Position numbers and translations under genes: made by a program. From positions 1-33,958 of IMG/VR virus record IMGVR_UViG_3300042351_000045: DNA of 33,958 bases. The stretch is one strand, 5' to 3'. Shown here one piece after another: positions 8,067 through 16,316 of this stretch. Position 1 is the first letter of the stretch. Every line of letters starts with the position of its first letter. Below the pieces are notes generated by a model. It did not search any database, was not told the origin of the DNA, and was given only the letters and a program-made list of their open reading frames with translations. The stretch is from a virus.

Positions 8067-10505
8067 ATGAGTGTAATTAACTCTCAGCCTCTTATTGGCG
8101 CATCTGGCAATCAAGGCGGTGCATATAACCTTACTCGCTCACTCCGCTTTCGGTCTAGTGCTTCTGCTAGGTTAAGCAGGACACCAAGTTCTACTGGCGA
8201 TAGACAAAAGTTTACTTGGTCTGGGTGGATAAAAAGAGGGACATTATCCTCTAGCACTGATTATGTATTATTTGATGCTCAGACTGACGCTAATAACTGG
8301 TTTACATTTTGGATTAGAAACGACTCAATAGGGTATGATGTATCTTGGACATCTACGGCTAATCGTATTATTACAATAAGCAACGCTGTGTATCGTGATG
8401 TCTCATCTTGGTATCATGTAATTGTTTCTGTAGATACTACACAAGCCACAGGGTCAAATAGAATACGAATATATATTAACAACGCAGAAATAACGGCTTT
8501 TTCTTATCCAACTGGCTCAGGTTTTATTGCTCAAAATACAAACATGAGCATTAATCTAGCTAGTACACCTCATAGCATTGGAGGCAGAAATACAGGAACT
8601 CCTGACAAGTTTTACGATGGTTACATGGCAGAGGTTAATTTTGTAGATAGTCAGCAATTAACCCCATCCTCATTCGGTGAAACATCCACTACTACAGGTG
8701 TATGGATTCCTAAGAAATACACAGGAACATACGGTACTAATGGATTCTATTTAGACTTTGAAGATACATCTTCTACTGCTGCATTAGGTTACGATGCTGC
8801 TGGTTCTAACGACTGGACAGTAAACAATGTAAGCCTCACTAGCGGTGCTACATACGACAGTATGACAGATGTACCTACGCTGACAAGTGCTACTGCTGCT
8901 AACTATTGTGTATTAAATCCTCTTATAAATTCCAATGGTGTTTTGTCCAATGGTAATTTAACTTATGCTGGAACTGCTGCTGGAAATAAGCCAGTTACTT
9001 TAACTGGTGGCTTTAAGCAATATGCAGAGATTACGATTGGCTCTGGAACTGCGTCTGTATTTGGGCTAGCTACTGCTACTGCCGATATGACGCAAAATAC
9101 TGGGCTAACAACCAATGGATTGTATGGCATTTATGACAATACATCTGGTTTTTATTTGTTTTCTAATGGAACAACCATAACCAATATTAGTGGACAAACA
9201 AGTGCTGGAGTAGTTTTTCAGCTTGCTTACGATGCTCCAAACGGAAAACTGTGGATTGGCAAAAATAACACTTGGTATAACAGTTCTTTAGGAACAACGG
9301 GAAATCCATCAGCAGGAACTAATGAAACACTATCTAGTCTGCCAACCGATTTAAGAATGTTTGTAGGAACTGGCAACTTTAGCACAACTTATAATGTTAA
9401 TTTTGGACAACAACCATTCGCCTACACTCCACCTACAGGCTTTGTAGCACTAAACACATTTAACTTACCTACTCCTACGATTGGTGCTACTGCATCTACA
9501 CAGGCTAATGATTACTTTGACGCAACAACATATACTGGCAATGGTTCAACACAGACTATTACCAATGCTGGCGGTTTTAGTCCTGATTTAATTTGGATAA
9601 AATCCAGAAGTAATGCTTATAACAACTTCTTAACAGATTCTGTTAGGGGTGCTAGTAAATATTTAATATCTAATGCGACTGATGCTGAAGCTGATGCTGG
9701 CTCTGCTGGTATTACTGCATTTAATAGCAATGGTTTTAGCATGGGTTCTGGCACAGCTTTAAATGCCAATGCTGCTACCTATGTAGGCTGGCAATGGAGA
9801 GGGTCTGATTCGTCTGCTGTATCTAATACGGCTGGTTCTATTACATCTACAGTAAGTGCTAATACCTCTGCTGGGTTTAGTGTTGTTAGTTGGACTGGCA
9901 CAGGCTCTGGTGCTGCTACTGTAGGTCATGGGCTAGGGGTTGCTCCAAAGTTTATTATTACTAAGCCTAGAGGAATTACAGCAGATTGGATTTGCTATAG
10001 TGAAAATTTAGGAAATAATGCTTATTTAGTTCTTAATTCTACAGCAGCACAAGTAACAGGCGCTACTACTGTTTGGGGAAGCACATCGCCAACATCAACG
10101 GTATTCAGCCTTGGTAGCGGATATAACTACAGCACTACAATGGTAGCCTACTGCTTTGCAGAAGTAGCTGGATACTCTAAGTTTGGTAGCTATGTTGGCA
10201 ATGGCTCGGCTGATGGTGCTTTTGTATATACTGGCTTTAGACCTAAGTTTGTAATGTTTAAGAGGTTAGACGGTGTAGTTGGGTGGGGGATGATAGATTC
10301 CGCACGAAATACATTTAATTTTTCTAATGATTTATTAGAGCCTAATACATCAAACGCAACTCAAGCATATTCAGATTTAGGATTTGATTTTGTTTCAAAC
10401 GGATTCAAGGTTCGTGGTGCGTCAGGAAACACAAACGCATCAGGTGGCACATACATATACATGGCATTTGCCGAATCACCCTTTAAATATAGTTTGGCTC
10501 GTTGA
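8067..10505 (+). CDS. Large LamG-like (DUF7483-type) tail adhesin
   Basis: At 812 residues this is the longest protein in the window. Residues about 20-230 form a concanavalin A/LamG-like jelly roll (KFTWSGWIKRGTL, FTFWIRNDS, SSWYHVIVSVDTTQ, YINNAEITAF, GYMAEVNFVDSQQLTPSSFGE). The middle (about 280-470) has a SPRY-like feel with LTGGFKQYAEITIGSG and WIGKNNTWYN. The last 330 residues contain a repeated beta unit typical of the phage DUF7483 family (NGFSMGSGTALNANAATYVGWQWR, split here, and APKFIITKPRG). It probably binds surface glycans on the host. It contains no catalytic motif that I can identify. Confidence 0.82.
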   Translation: MSVINSQPLIGASGNQGGAYNLTRSLRFRSSASARLSRTPSSTGDRQKFTWSGWIKRGTLSSSTDYVLFDAQTDANNWFTFWIRNDSIGYDVSWTSTANRIITISNAVYRDVSSWYHVIVSVDTTQATGSNRIRIYINNAEITAFSYPTGSGFIAQNTNMSINLASTPHSIGGRNTGTPDKFYDGYMAEVNFVDSQQLTPSSFGETSTTTGVWIPKKYTGTYGTNGFYLDFEDTSSTAALGYDAAGSNDWTVNNVSLTSGATYDSMTDVPTLTSATAANYCVLNPLINSNGVLSNGNLTYAGTAAGNKPVTLTGGFKQYAEITIGSGTASVFGLATATADMTQNTGLTTNGLYGIYDNTSGFYLFSNGTTITNISGQTSAGVVFQLAYDAPNGKLWIGKNNTWYNSSLGTTGNPSAGTNETLSSLPTDLRMFVGTGNFSTTYNVNFGQQPFAYTPPTGFVALNTFNLPTPTIGATASTQANDYFDATTYTGNGSTQTITNAGGFSPDLIWIKSRSNAYNNFLTDSVRGASKYLISNATDAEADAGSAGITAFNSNGFSMGSGTALNANAATYVGWQWRGSDSSAVSNTAGSITSTVSANTSAGFSVVSWTGTGSGAATVGHGLGVAPKFIITKPRGITADWICYSENLGNNAYLVLNSTAAQVTGATTVWGSTSPTSTVFSLGSGYNYSTTMVAYCFAEVAGYSKFGSYVGNGSADGAFVYTGFRPKFVMFKRLDGVVGWGMIDSARNTFNFSNDLLEPNTSNATQAYSDLGFDFVSNGFKVRGASGNTNASGGTYIYMAFAESPFKYSLAR

Positions 10506-10999
10506 TGAATAGACAGAGAGCAATCAAGGGCGATGACTGGACTGGACATGAGTACCAGTATGGGATTGTTTTATCTGAGCATTCTGTTGGATACTGGAAT
10601 ACGAAGTGCAAACTATGTGACAAAGTTCATGTAATGGAAACTCGTTCTTTGCGAGTTGGGGCTAGAAGCAAAAAATGCGAACAATATAGAGCGCCAAACT
10701 GGTCTGGATTTGAGCGTGAAGATGCTATCATGCGTAGGCAGTACGGCATATCAATGGAAGAATTTACTGGTCTTTTGGAATTTCAAGGCGGTGGATGCGC
10801 TATTTGCTCTAAGCCCATTGAAGAACTCCGTAGACGCATGAACATAGACCATGACCATAAGAATGGCAAAGTCCGTGGCATTCTTTGCTCTGGATGTAAT
10901 ACAGGATTGGGGCATCTTGGGGATAATATAGAAGGTCTTAAAAAAACCTTGTATTACCTTGAGAACACGCCTTTTGATGAATACGCTAACGCACGATAG
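10505..10999 (+). CDS. Free-standing HNH endonuclease, recombination endonuclease VII type
   Basis: A 164-residue nuclease. Cys98-x2-Cys101 and Cys128-x2-Cys131 form the structural zinc site, and the DHDH at 115-118 followed by KVRGILCSGCNTGLG is the T4 Endo VII/HNH beta-beta-alpha-metal core. An extra Cys pair (CKLC, 35-38) with KKC near 58 suggests an N-terminal DNA-binding zinc finger, as in homing endonucleases. A TTG lies just before, but the ATG at 10505 overlaps the stop of the adhesin gene (TGATG) and is preferred. It interrupts the fibre-chaperone block, which suggests a selfish insertion rather than a resolvase role. Confidence 0.85.
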   Translation: MNRQRAIKGDDWTGHEYQYGIVLSEHSVGYWNTKCKLCDKVHVMETRSLRVGARSKKCEQYRAPNWSGFEREDAIMRRQYGISMEEFTGLLEFQGGGCAICSKPIEELRRRMNIDHDHKNGKVRGILCSGCNTGLGHLGDNIEGLKKTLYYLENTPFDEYANAR

Positions 11000-11007
11000 G
11001 AATTATT

Positions 11008-11451
11008 ATGCCTTTTAAACTCGGAACTCAGACTATCCAACTGGATACTCCTTTTACACACAACGACATTCAATACCCTGCAAACTGGATTCGTCTAGCT
11101 ACAGAAGAAGATAAGGCTGCTATCGGTCTAGTCTGGGAAGCTGACCCTGTTCGTGCGGATGACCGTTTCTATTGGGATGGCGATATTAACAATCCTAAAG
11201 ACATCAACCAAGTTAAAGCTATGCTGATTGCTCAAAGTAAAGCTACTGCTGGTTCTATGCTGGCTCAATCAGACTGGAAGATTATTCGTGCTACTGAAAC
11301 TGGCGTTGCAGCAAGTGCTGAAACATTAGCTGAAAGAGCCGCTATTCGTACAGCGTCTAACGACAATGAAACAGCTATCAATGCTTGTACTACTGTGGAT
11401 GAGCTGGCTGTACTGCAACTAACTTTCCCACAGAAAGAGAATGAGGCATGA
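11008..11451 (+). CDS. Tail fibre assembly protein/chaperone
   Basis: A 147-residue protein with an N-terminal segment describing a beta strand unit (FTHNDIQYPANWIRLATEEDKAAIG), a conserved RFYWDGD motif, a Gln/Lys-rich helix and the SMLAQSDWKIIRATE core. The C-terminal helical region is RAAIRTASNDNETAI followed by ACTTVDELAVL. This arrangement matches DUF4376-like fibre chaperones that help trimerise fibres encoded next to them. Its natural partner is probably the adhesin at 8067-10505, now separated by the HNH gene. It overlaps the next gene through ATGA. Confidence 0.75.
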   Translation: MPFKLGTQTIQLDTPFTHNDIQYPANWIRLATEEDKAAIGLVWEADPVRADDRFYWDGDINNPKDINQVKAMLIAQSKATAGSMLAQSDWKIIRATETGVAASAETLAERAAIRTASNDNETAINACTTVDELAVLQLTFPQKENEA

Positions 11452-11654
11452 GCGACATTAACCCTGTAGAGTACGGTAAGTTAGTCAATGCCGTTGAGAA
11501 CCTAGAGCATAAAGTAAACTCAATGGATGCTGACATTAAACGATTAGTGGCTATGGCAGAGCGCAGTAAAGGTTCTCTGTGGGCTTTGATGGGTGTTGCC
11601 TCAGTTGCTGGTGCTTTTATCAGCTATCTATCTGAATTGTTATTTAAAAAGTAA
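11448..11654 (+). CDS. Small coiled-coil protein with C-terminal membrane segment
   Basis: A 68-residue protein with an amphipathic coiled coil (residues 12-40, VENLEHKVNSMDADIKRL), one hydrophobic span (about 43-64) and a basic LFKK tail. The layout resembles XhlA-like and other small accessory membrane proteins of phages. It could assist lysis, but the recognisable holin is at 20035, so its role is open. Start overlaps the previous stop (ATGA), indicating coupling. Confidence 0.7.
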   Translation: MSDINPVEYGKLVNAVENLEHKVNSMDADIKRLVAMAERSKGSLWALMGVASVAGAFISYLSELLFKK

Positions 11655-11657
11655 ACC

Positions 11658-12005
11658 ATGAGACCACATTCAATCGGTAATAACTTAACAGCGAATACGC
11701 TGACTACGTTATTTACTGTGCCAACGAGAAACATGGCTATTACGCATGATATTTTAATGACTAATAGAGGTGCTGGTAATAAACACATTTCTATTTATTG
11801 GTATGACAAAAGCACAAATACTAGCATTGAGGTAGTCCATGAAAGAACTATATCGGCTAAGACTTCTGCTACTATTGATAGTAATTTTTCTTTTGTAATG
11901 GACGAAGGAGATGAACTTCGTGCTATATCGGAAACAGGTTCAACCATGACAGTTGTAGCATCGTTTGATTTAGACGCTAGGTCAACTGTACAAAACTTTG
12001 CTTAA
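11658..12005 (+). CDS. Small beta-rich virion-type hypothetical protein
   Basis: A 115-residue protein predicted mostly beta by its alternating pattern (MAITHDILMTNRGAGNKHIS, then IYWYDKSTN, TVVASFDLDA). Similar small proteins appear in tail-gene clusters of T7-like and uncultured podoviruses and look like decoration or fibre-associated subunits. It has no cysteines, signal peptide or membrane span. It starts three bases after the preceding gene, with only a weak ribosome site. Confidence 0.7.
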   Translation: MRPHSIGNNLTANTLTTLFTVPTRNMAITHDILMTNRGAGNKHISIYWYDKSTNTSIEVVHERTISAKTSATIDSNFSFVMDEGDELRAISETGSTMTVVASFDLDARSTVQNFA

Positions 12006-12014
12006 AGGATTAAG

Positions 12015-12161
12015 ATGCCACTCAAAGCAGGTAAATCACAAAAGACTATCTCCTCTAACATCCGTAAAGAGATGAAGGCTGGGAAGCCACAGAAACAGGC
12101 TATCGCAATCGCTTTAAGCAAAGCAGGACAATCTAAACCACAACCCAAGAAAAGGAAGTAA
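12015..12161 (+). CDS. Very basic small protein, DUF6496-like
   Basis: A 48-residue ORF with an AAAGGA site before ATG 12015. The pattern [20 protein letters not shown], then [15 protein letters not shown], matches the small DUF6496-type proteins widespread in phages. It has 12 Lys and 2 Arg against one Glu (net about +13). It is the first of four consecutive basic genes. A nucleic acid-binding or DNA-compacting role is inferred from charge only. Confidence 0.8.
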   Translation: MPLKAGKSQKTISSNIRKEMKAGKPQKQAIAIALSKAGQSKPQPKKRK

Positions 12162-12163
12162 TT

Positions 12164-12307
12164 ATGCCAATGGTCAAAGACAAGAAGTTCCCTTACACAG
12201 CTAAGGGTAAGAAAGAAGCTAAGTCGTATGCTAAGAAAACAGGAGCAAAGATGACTACTCCTAAAGCTAAACCAGCTAAGAAGATGGGCGCAAAGCGTGG
12301 CTACTAA
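12164..12307 (+). CDS. Very basic small protein (KKFPYTAKG family)
   Basis: A 47-residue ORF beginning MPMVKDKKFPYTAKGKKEAK, rich in Lys/Ala and ending KRGY. It has about 15 Lys and 1 Arg against 2 acidic residues. Similar short proteins occur beside DUF6496-like genes in many uncultured phages. It starts two bases after the previous stop and overlaps the next gene by 11 bases. Likely disordered; function unknown. Confidence 0.78.
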   Translation: MPMVKDKKFPYTAKGKKEAKSYAKKTGAKMTTPKAKPAKKMGAKRGY

Positions 12308-12449
12308 ACCGGGTTTGTATGCAAATATTGCAGCCAAGAGAAACCGTATCAAGGCTGGCTCTGGCGAGAAGATGCGTAAAGTAGGCGCTAAAGGCGCTCC
12401 TTCGGCTAAAGACTTTAAAGATGCTGCTAAGACAGCTAAGAAGAAGTAA
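12297..12449 (+). CDS. Very basic small protein with GTG start
   Basis: A 50-residue ORF starting at GTG 12297, inside the end of the previous gene. The sequence begins (M)ATKPGLYANIAAKRNRIKAG and continues SGEKMRKVGAKGAPSAKDF. This is a very recurrent short phage protein, usually starting MATKPGLYANI, which supports the GTG start. It has about 12 Lys and 3 Arg against 3 acidic residues. It joins the next gene by TAATG. Function unknown; probably binds nucleic acid. Confidence 0.78.
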   Translation: MATKPGLYANIAAKRNRIKAGSGEKMRKVGAKGAPSAKDFKDAAKTAKKK

Positions 12450-12694
12450 TGCCTAAGAAAGAGTTTCAGAACCCCAAAGGCGGTTTAAACCAGAAAGGTC
12501 GAGATTATTACAACAAGACCACTGGTTCTAAGCTAAAGCCTCCCGTGTCTGCTAAAGAGGCTGCAAAGTCGCCTAAAGCGGCTGCACGGCGTAAGAGCTT
12601 CTGCGCTCGTATGGGCGGTGTTGCTGGTCCAATGAAGGACGATAAGGGTAGACCAACCCGTAAAGCATTAGCATTAAAAAAGTGGGATTGTTAA
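12449..12694 (+). CDS. Basic protein, DUF6321-like
   Basis: An 81-residue protein resembling the DUF6321 family: an N-terminal NPKGGLNQKGRDYYNKTTG, a central VSAKEAAKSPKAAARRKSFC, then ARMGGVAGPM and a C-terminal TRKALALKKWDC. Two cysteines (about 52 and 81) flank the GGVAGP segment. About 22 Lys/Arg against 6 acidic residues. This is the last of the four basic genes. The promoter for the tail-tube genes follows directly. Phage copies are common; their role is not established to my knowledge. Confidence 0.82.
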   Translation: MPKKEFQNPKGGLNQKGRDYYNKTTGSKLKPPVSAKEAAKSPKAAARRKSFCARMGGVAGPMKDDKGRPTRKALALKKWDC

Positions 12695-12701
12695 AAAACA
12701 C

Positions 12702-12730
12702 TTGCTTTTTTTGTAAAAGTATGATACACT
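12702..12730 (+). promoter_or_regulatory. Probable sigma70 promoter with extended -10 before adaptor gene
   Basis: TTGCTT (12702-12707) and TACACT (12725-12730) are 17 bases apart, and TGA precedes the -10 hexamer as an extended -10 (TGn). The predicted start point (about 12737) lies only three bases before ATG 12740, so a transcript from here would lack the GGAAAG ribosome site at 12731-12736 and be almost leaderless. Confidence 0.5.
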
Positions 12731-12739
12731 GGAAAGAAT

Positions 12740-13396
12740 ATGCCATCTAAAAACTACTTAGAATTAACGAATGAAGTGTTAATCCGACTGCGTGAGCCAG
12801 AGGCTTCCTCAGTGTCGGATAACGCCTATGTTAAGCTGATTGCAAAGTATGTAAACGATTCTAAACGGCAAGCAGAGGATGCTTATAACTGGAACGCTTT
12901 GTCGGAAACATTATCAGCTACAACCACTGCTGATGTGTTTAACTATGTCTTAGTTGGTACTGGTCAACGCTTTCGTGTGATTGATGTCTTAAACGATACC
13001 AGTAATTTTGTTTTACGCAACGCCACTACCCGCTGGATGAACGACCAGTTCTTAATTGCGACTCCAGCTAAAGGCTCTCCTTATTATTACAACTTTAACG
13101 GTACGAACACCGACGGCGATACTCAAGTAGATTTATACCCTATTCCTAACGGCGTGTACAACATTCGTTTTAACGTCATTCGACCACAAGTTGAATTAGT
13201 TTTAAACTCAGACAAACTCTTAATTCCACATGAGCCTGTTATCCTTGGTGCATTAGCACGGGCGCAAGCAGAGCGTGGTGAAGATGGCGGTGTCCAGTCC
13301 GCTGAGACATATGCACTGTTTAAGCAAAGCCTTGCGGATGCGATTGGTTTAGAGTCTGCACGGTACTTTGAAGAAGAAGCGTGGTATCCAATCTAA
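12740..13396 (+). CDS. Head-tail adaptor, T7 gp11-like (tail tubular protein A)
   Basis: A 218-residue adaptor that forms the ring between portal and nozzle. The N-terminus (YLELTNEVLIRLREPEAS), the region KYVNDSKRQAEDAYNW and the C-terminal LARAQAERGEDGG segment match gp11-like adaptors of podoviruses; T7 gp11 has a similar length (196). The gene immediately precedes the nozzle gene, as in T7, and its stop overlaps the next start (TAATG). A GGAAAG ribosome site lies three bases before ATG. Confidence 0.85.
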   Translation: MPSKNYLELTNEVLIRLREPEASSVSDNAYVKLIAKYVNDSKRQAEDAYNWNALSETLSATTTADVFNYVLVGTGQRFRVIDVLNDTSNFVLRNATTRWMNDQFLIATPAKGSPYYYNFNGTNTDGDTQVDLYPIPNGVYNIRFNVIRPQVELVLNSDKLLIPHEPVILGALARAQAERGEDGGVQSAETYALFKQSLADAIGLESARYFEEEAWYPI

Positions 13397-15015
13397 TGGC
13401 TGGCGCACTCCAAACTTCCTCCATTGCCGCACCGGGTTTCTACGGACTCAATCTCCAAGAGTCTAGTGTAACGCTGTCTTCTGGCTTTGCATTAAAAGCA
13501 CAGAACTGCATCATTGACCGATATGGTCGTATTGGCGCAAGACGTGGTTGGACTCCACTGAACGCTACGAATAGCGACTTAGGTTCTAATGCAATTGAAG
13601 CAATGATGGAGGTGGTAGATGGTGGAAGCAATACAATTATATCAGCAGGTAATAACAAGTTATTCACTGGTCGCACAACACTTACACAACGTCTTGTCCG
13701 AAATGCAACAAATTCAGCAAACGCTACTTACACGATAACAGGTAACAACTGGCAGATGGCTGCAATGCCATATGGCGATGCTAACGACTTTCAGCCCCAT
13801 GCGTACCTTGCACAAGACGGACACCCGATGTTGGTGTGGCACGAGTTACCAGTCTCTGGTGGAGACCCACACGACCACGATAGCGGTACATTTGGATTCC
13901 AACAAGTAGGTGATGTAGGTACACTTCCAGCGAACCACACAACTGGGTCGTTTAAACCCAATGCAGTGTTCTCTGGCTTTGGTCGTATCTGGGTGGGTAA
14001 CATTGTAAATGACACACACACTGTGTACTTTAGCGATTTGTTGCGTGGTACTGATTTTACAACAGGTTCAGCTGGCTACTTAAATTTACAAGAAGTATTC
14101 CCTAACGGAGATAACATTGTCGCTATCTCAGGACATAATGGATTTTTAATTATCTTTGGTCGTAACAACATTGCTATCTATGCAAACCCAATCGACACTG
14201 GCGCATTAGTTCTTCAAGATATTATTTATAACGTAGGCTGTATTGCTCGTGATTCAGTTCAAAACATTGGCACAGACATCTTGTTCTTGTCTGATAGCGG
14301 TGTGCGTAGTCTTGCACGAGTGATTCAAGAGAAGTCACTACCAATGAATGACTTGTCTAAGAATGTCCGTGATGACTTAATGACAAACGTATTTTCTGAG
14401 ACTGACTTAGGTAAGGTTAAGAGTATTTACCATGACAGAGATGCTTTCTATCTACTGTCGCTACCTACAACGAAGTTTGTCTATTGCTTTGATACTCGTT
14501 CACGGATGCAAGATGGTTCTGCTCGTGTCACAATATGGGATAACTTAGAGCCAAAGTCTTTCTGCATTACTCAAGCTAAAGAACTCTTAATCGGTAAGCC
14601 TTCTTACATTGGTAAGTACTTTGGTCATTCGGATAATGGTGTGACATATCGGTTACAATATTACACCAACTACTTTGACTTTGATGCCTCTACTAAACTA
14701 AAGATTCTGAAGAAGATTGGTTGGGTCTTAATTGGTGGTACAAACCAGTCAGTTGCAGTTAAGTGGGGTTTTGATTACACCGAAAACTATCAAGCAACTA
14801 CATACTTCCTTGACACTGCTGTTGTGTATGAATATAACATCGGTGAATATAACATTGCAGAATACAGTTCTGGTATTGTCTTAGACCGTTTCTCAGTCAA
14901 TGCTGGTGGTCAAGGAACAATCATGCAGTTAGGTTTAGAGGCAGACATCAACGGTAATCCTATGTCAATTCAAAAGATTGACGTTGCCGTTAAAGCAGGT
15001 AAAACACTCGTTTAA
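13396..15015 (+). CDS. Tail nozzle protein, T7 gp12-like (tail tubular protein B)
   Basis: A 539-residue beta-rich protein forming the end of the short tail tube. The N-terminal APGFYGLNLQESSVTLSSGF and the segment NCIIDRYGRIGARRGW are typical of this class, and repeated beta-propeller-like strands follow (FSGFGRIWVGNI, ISGHNGFLIIFGRNNIAIY, TDILFLSDSGVRSL). It is shorter than T7 gp12 (about 794) but close to compact podovirus nozzles. The frame is open from a GTG at 13381, but ATG 13396 overlaps the adaptor stop (TAATG) and is preferred. Confidence 0.85.
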   Translation: MAGALQTSSIAAPGFYGLNLQESSVTLSSGFALKAQNCIIDRYGRIGARRGWTPLNATNSDLGSNAIEAMMEVVDGGSNTIISAGNNKLFTGRTTLTQRLVRNATNSANATYTITGNNWQMAAMPYGDANDFQPHAYLAQDGHPMLVWHELPVSGGDPHDHDSGTFGFQQVGDVGTLPANHTTGSFKPNAVFSGFGRIWVGNIVNDTHTVYFSDLLRGTDFTTGSAGYLNLQEVFPNGDNIVAISGHNGFLIIFGRNNIAIYANPIDTGALVLQDIIYNVGCIARDSVQNIGTDILFLSDSGVRSLARVIQEKSLPMNDLSKNVRDDLMTNVFSETDLGKVKSIYHDRDAFYLLSLPTTKFVYCFDTRSRMQDGSARVTIWDNLEPKSFCITQAKELLIGKPSYIGKYFGHSDNGVTYRLQYYTNYFDFDASTKLKILKKIGWVLIGGTNQSVAVKWGFDYTENYQATTYFLDTAVVYEYNIGEYNIAEYSSGIVLDRFSVNAGGQGTIMQLGLEADINGNPMSIQKIDVAVKAGKTLV

Positions 15016-15025
15016 GGAATAGAGC

Positions 15026-15682
15026 ATGGCAAATTATACAAAAGCAACTAACTTCGCTGCAAAGGATGGCTTACCTACAGGTAATGCTGGTAAGATTGTT
15101 AAAGGTACAGAGATTGATACAGAGTTTACCGCTATCGCTTCTGCTATTGCGTCAAAAGCAGACCTAAATAGTCCAGCCTTCACAGGCAGTCCTACAGCCC
15201 CAACTGCTTCGGCAGGAACAAATACAACTCAAATTGCGACAACAGCTTTCGTAACGGCTGCTGGTGGTCGTATTATCCAATCAGTTACTTCTGTGTTTAC
15301 TGGTACATATAGTACCACAAGCTCTAGCTATGTTGCTCCTAGCCATTCTGTTTCGATTACTCCTACCTCCTCGTCTAGTAAGATTTTGATTATTCAATCT
15401 GGTAAATTGTTTCAGACTGATGAGTATAATGCAAGTCAAAATGCCCATCTAACGCTTTATAGAGCTTCTACAAACTTAGGAGCATCAGGCGACGGTGCTT
15501 CTTTTGTGCAGATTAGCTCTGGATATGCTAATAGTATCTACACAGGTGAGTCATGCACAGTACTAGACAGCCCTGCTTCTACTTCATCTTTAACATATCA
15601 AGTTTATATTAAAGCAACTGGCGGTAATGCAACAGCGGTATATGCTGGCTATGCTACTTTAACGGTCTTGGAGATACTATAA
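15026..15682 (+). CDS. Second tail fibre/appendage protein
   Basis: A 218-residue protein. Its N-terminus (MANYTKATNFAAKDGLPTGN, then GKIVKGTEIDTEF) is the recurrent attachment module of podovirus fibres. It is followed by the phage-tail repeat motif DLNSPAFTGSPTAPTAS, then TNTTQIATTAFV. The last 130 residues form a Ser/Thr-rich beta domain (SYVAPSHSVSITPTSSSSKI, YQVYIKATGG) that probably makes the receptor-binding tip. It sits after the nozzle gene and one base ahead of its own putative chaperone. AAGGAATAGAG serves as the ribosome site. Confidence 0.85.
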   Translation: MANYTKATNFAAKDGLPTGNAGKIVKGTEIDTEFTAIASAIASKADLNSPAFTGSPTAPTASAGTNTTQIATTAFVTAAGGRIIQSVTSVFTGTYSTTSSSYVAPSHSVSITPTSSSSKILIIQSGKLFQTDEYNASQNAHLTLYRASTNLGASGDGASFVQISSGYANSIYTGESCTVLDSPASTSSLTYQVYIKATGGNATAVYAGYATLTVLEIL

Positions 15683-16026
15683 TGACAACGACATCACAAG
15701 CACTTAAATCTCTTTTTCCTACTGCTCAGTGGGGCATGGCAAACGAAGACTATAATACTTTACAATGGTTTGATACAACTACTACTAAACCAAGCAAGGC
15801 TACAGTTGATGCTGAGATAGCTAGACTAGAAGCGGATGCTCCTCTAGCAGCTTGTAAAGCAGAAGCTAAGAAGCGTATCGCTGCTACCGATTGGTCTGTC
15901 TTGCCTGATGTAAGCATTAGTAACCGTGCTGAGTTTGAGGAGTATCGTGCTGAATTACGAGCATTGATTATTACTCCTGTAGCAAACCCAAGCTATCCTG
16001 TTGAACCACAACCAGTTTGGCTGTAA
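15682..16026 (+). CDS. Tail fibre assembly chaperone
   Basis: A 114-residue protein with a short N-terminal module (LKSLFPTAQWGMANEDYNTL, then QWFDTT), a helical Lys/Ala/Glu-rich centre and the conserved DWSVLPDV, then EFEEYRAELRALIITPVANP. This C-terminal motif is typical of phage fibre-assembly proteins (XkdW/TAC-like). It overlaps the fibre gene by one base (TAATG) and probably folds or trimerises it. It is a functional counterpart of the 11008-11451 protein, with which it shares the SDW/TDW core. Confidence 0.78.
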   Translation: MTTTSQALKSLFPTAQWGMANEDYNTLQWFDTTTTKPSKATVDAEIARLEADAPLAACKAEAKKRIAATDWSVLPDVSISNRAEFEEYRAELRALIITPVANPSYPVEPQPVWL

Positions 16027-16316
16027 GTTATAAAGTACCGATTATAGAGCGTCCTGAGTACACAATGTATTTAGAGACGTATGAAAAGTATAATTGGTTT
16101 CACACAGATGTTAAAAAGTGGACAGCAGAGATTAAAAAGCAATACCTTGAAGATTTAAACAGTTTACAACAAGAGTTATCACCTTTTATCGTTTCGCTAA
16201 TTAGAGAAGATAATACAAAACTCGTAAAGTTTGCAAAGTCAATTAATTTTAAGTACGAAACAACAATTAAAGGTTTAGATAACATGAATCATCATATTTA
16301 CAGTAGGAGTCTATAA
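16017..16316 (+). CDS. Hypothetical protein, weakly like truncated GNAT-type phage proteins
   Basis: A 99-residue protein from a TTG at 16017, overlapping the chaperone by 10 bases; ATG 16065 would give 83 residues instead. The order HTDVKKWTAEIKKQYLEDL, then a short strand, then KLVKFAKSINFKYE and a final NMNHHIYSRS resembles acetyltransferase-fold-derived proteins found near internal virion genes in T7-like phages. It is too short for a complete GNAT enzyme, and I see no acetyl-CoA loop. The role is unknown. Confidence 0.7.
   Translation: MAVSYKVPIIERPEYTMYLETYEKYNWFHTDVKKWTAEIKKQYLEDLNSLQQELSPFIVSLIREDNTKLVKFAKSINFKYETTIKGLDNMNHHIYSRSL

Noticed and set aside
12002-12352. Minus-strand 116-aa frame opposite the basic genes
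   Set aside because: The + strand holds four ORFs with recognisable families; the reverse frame is a shadow of Lys codons.
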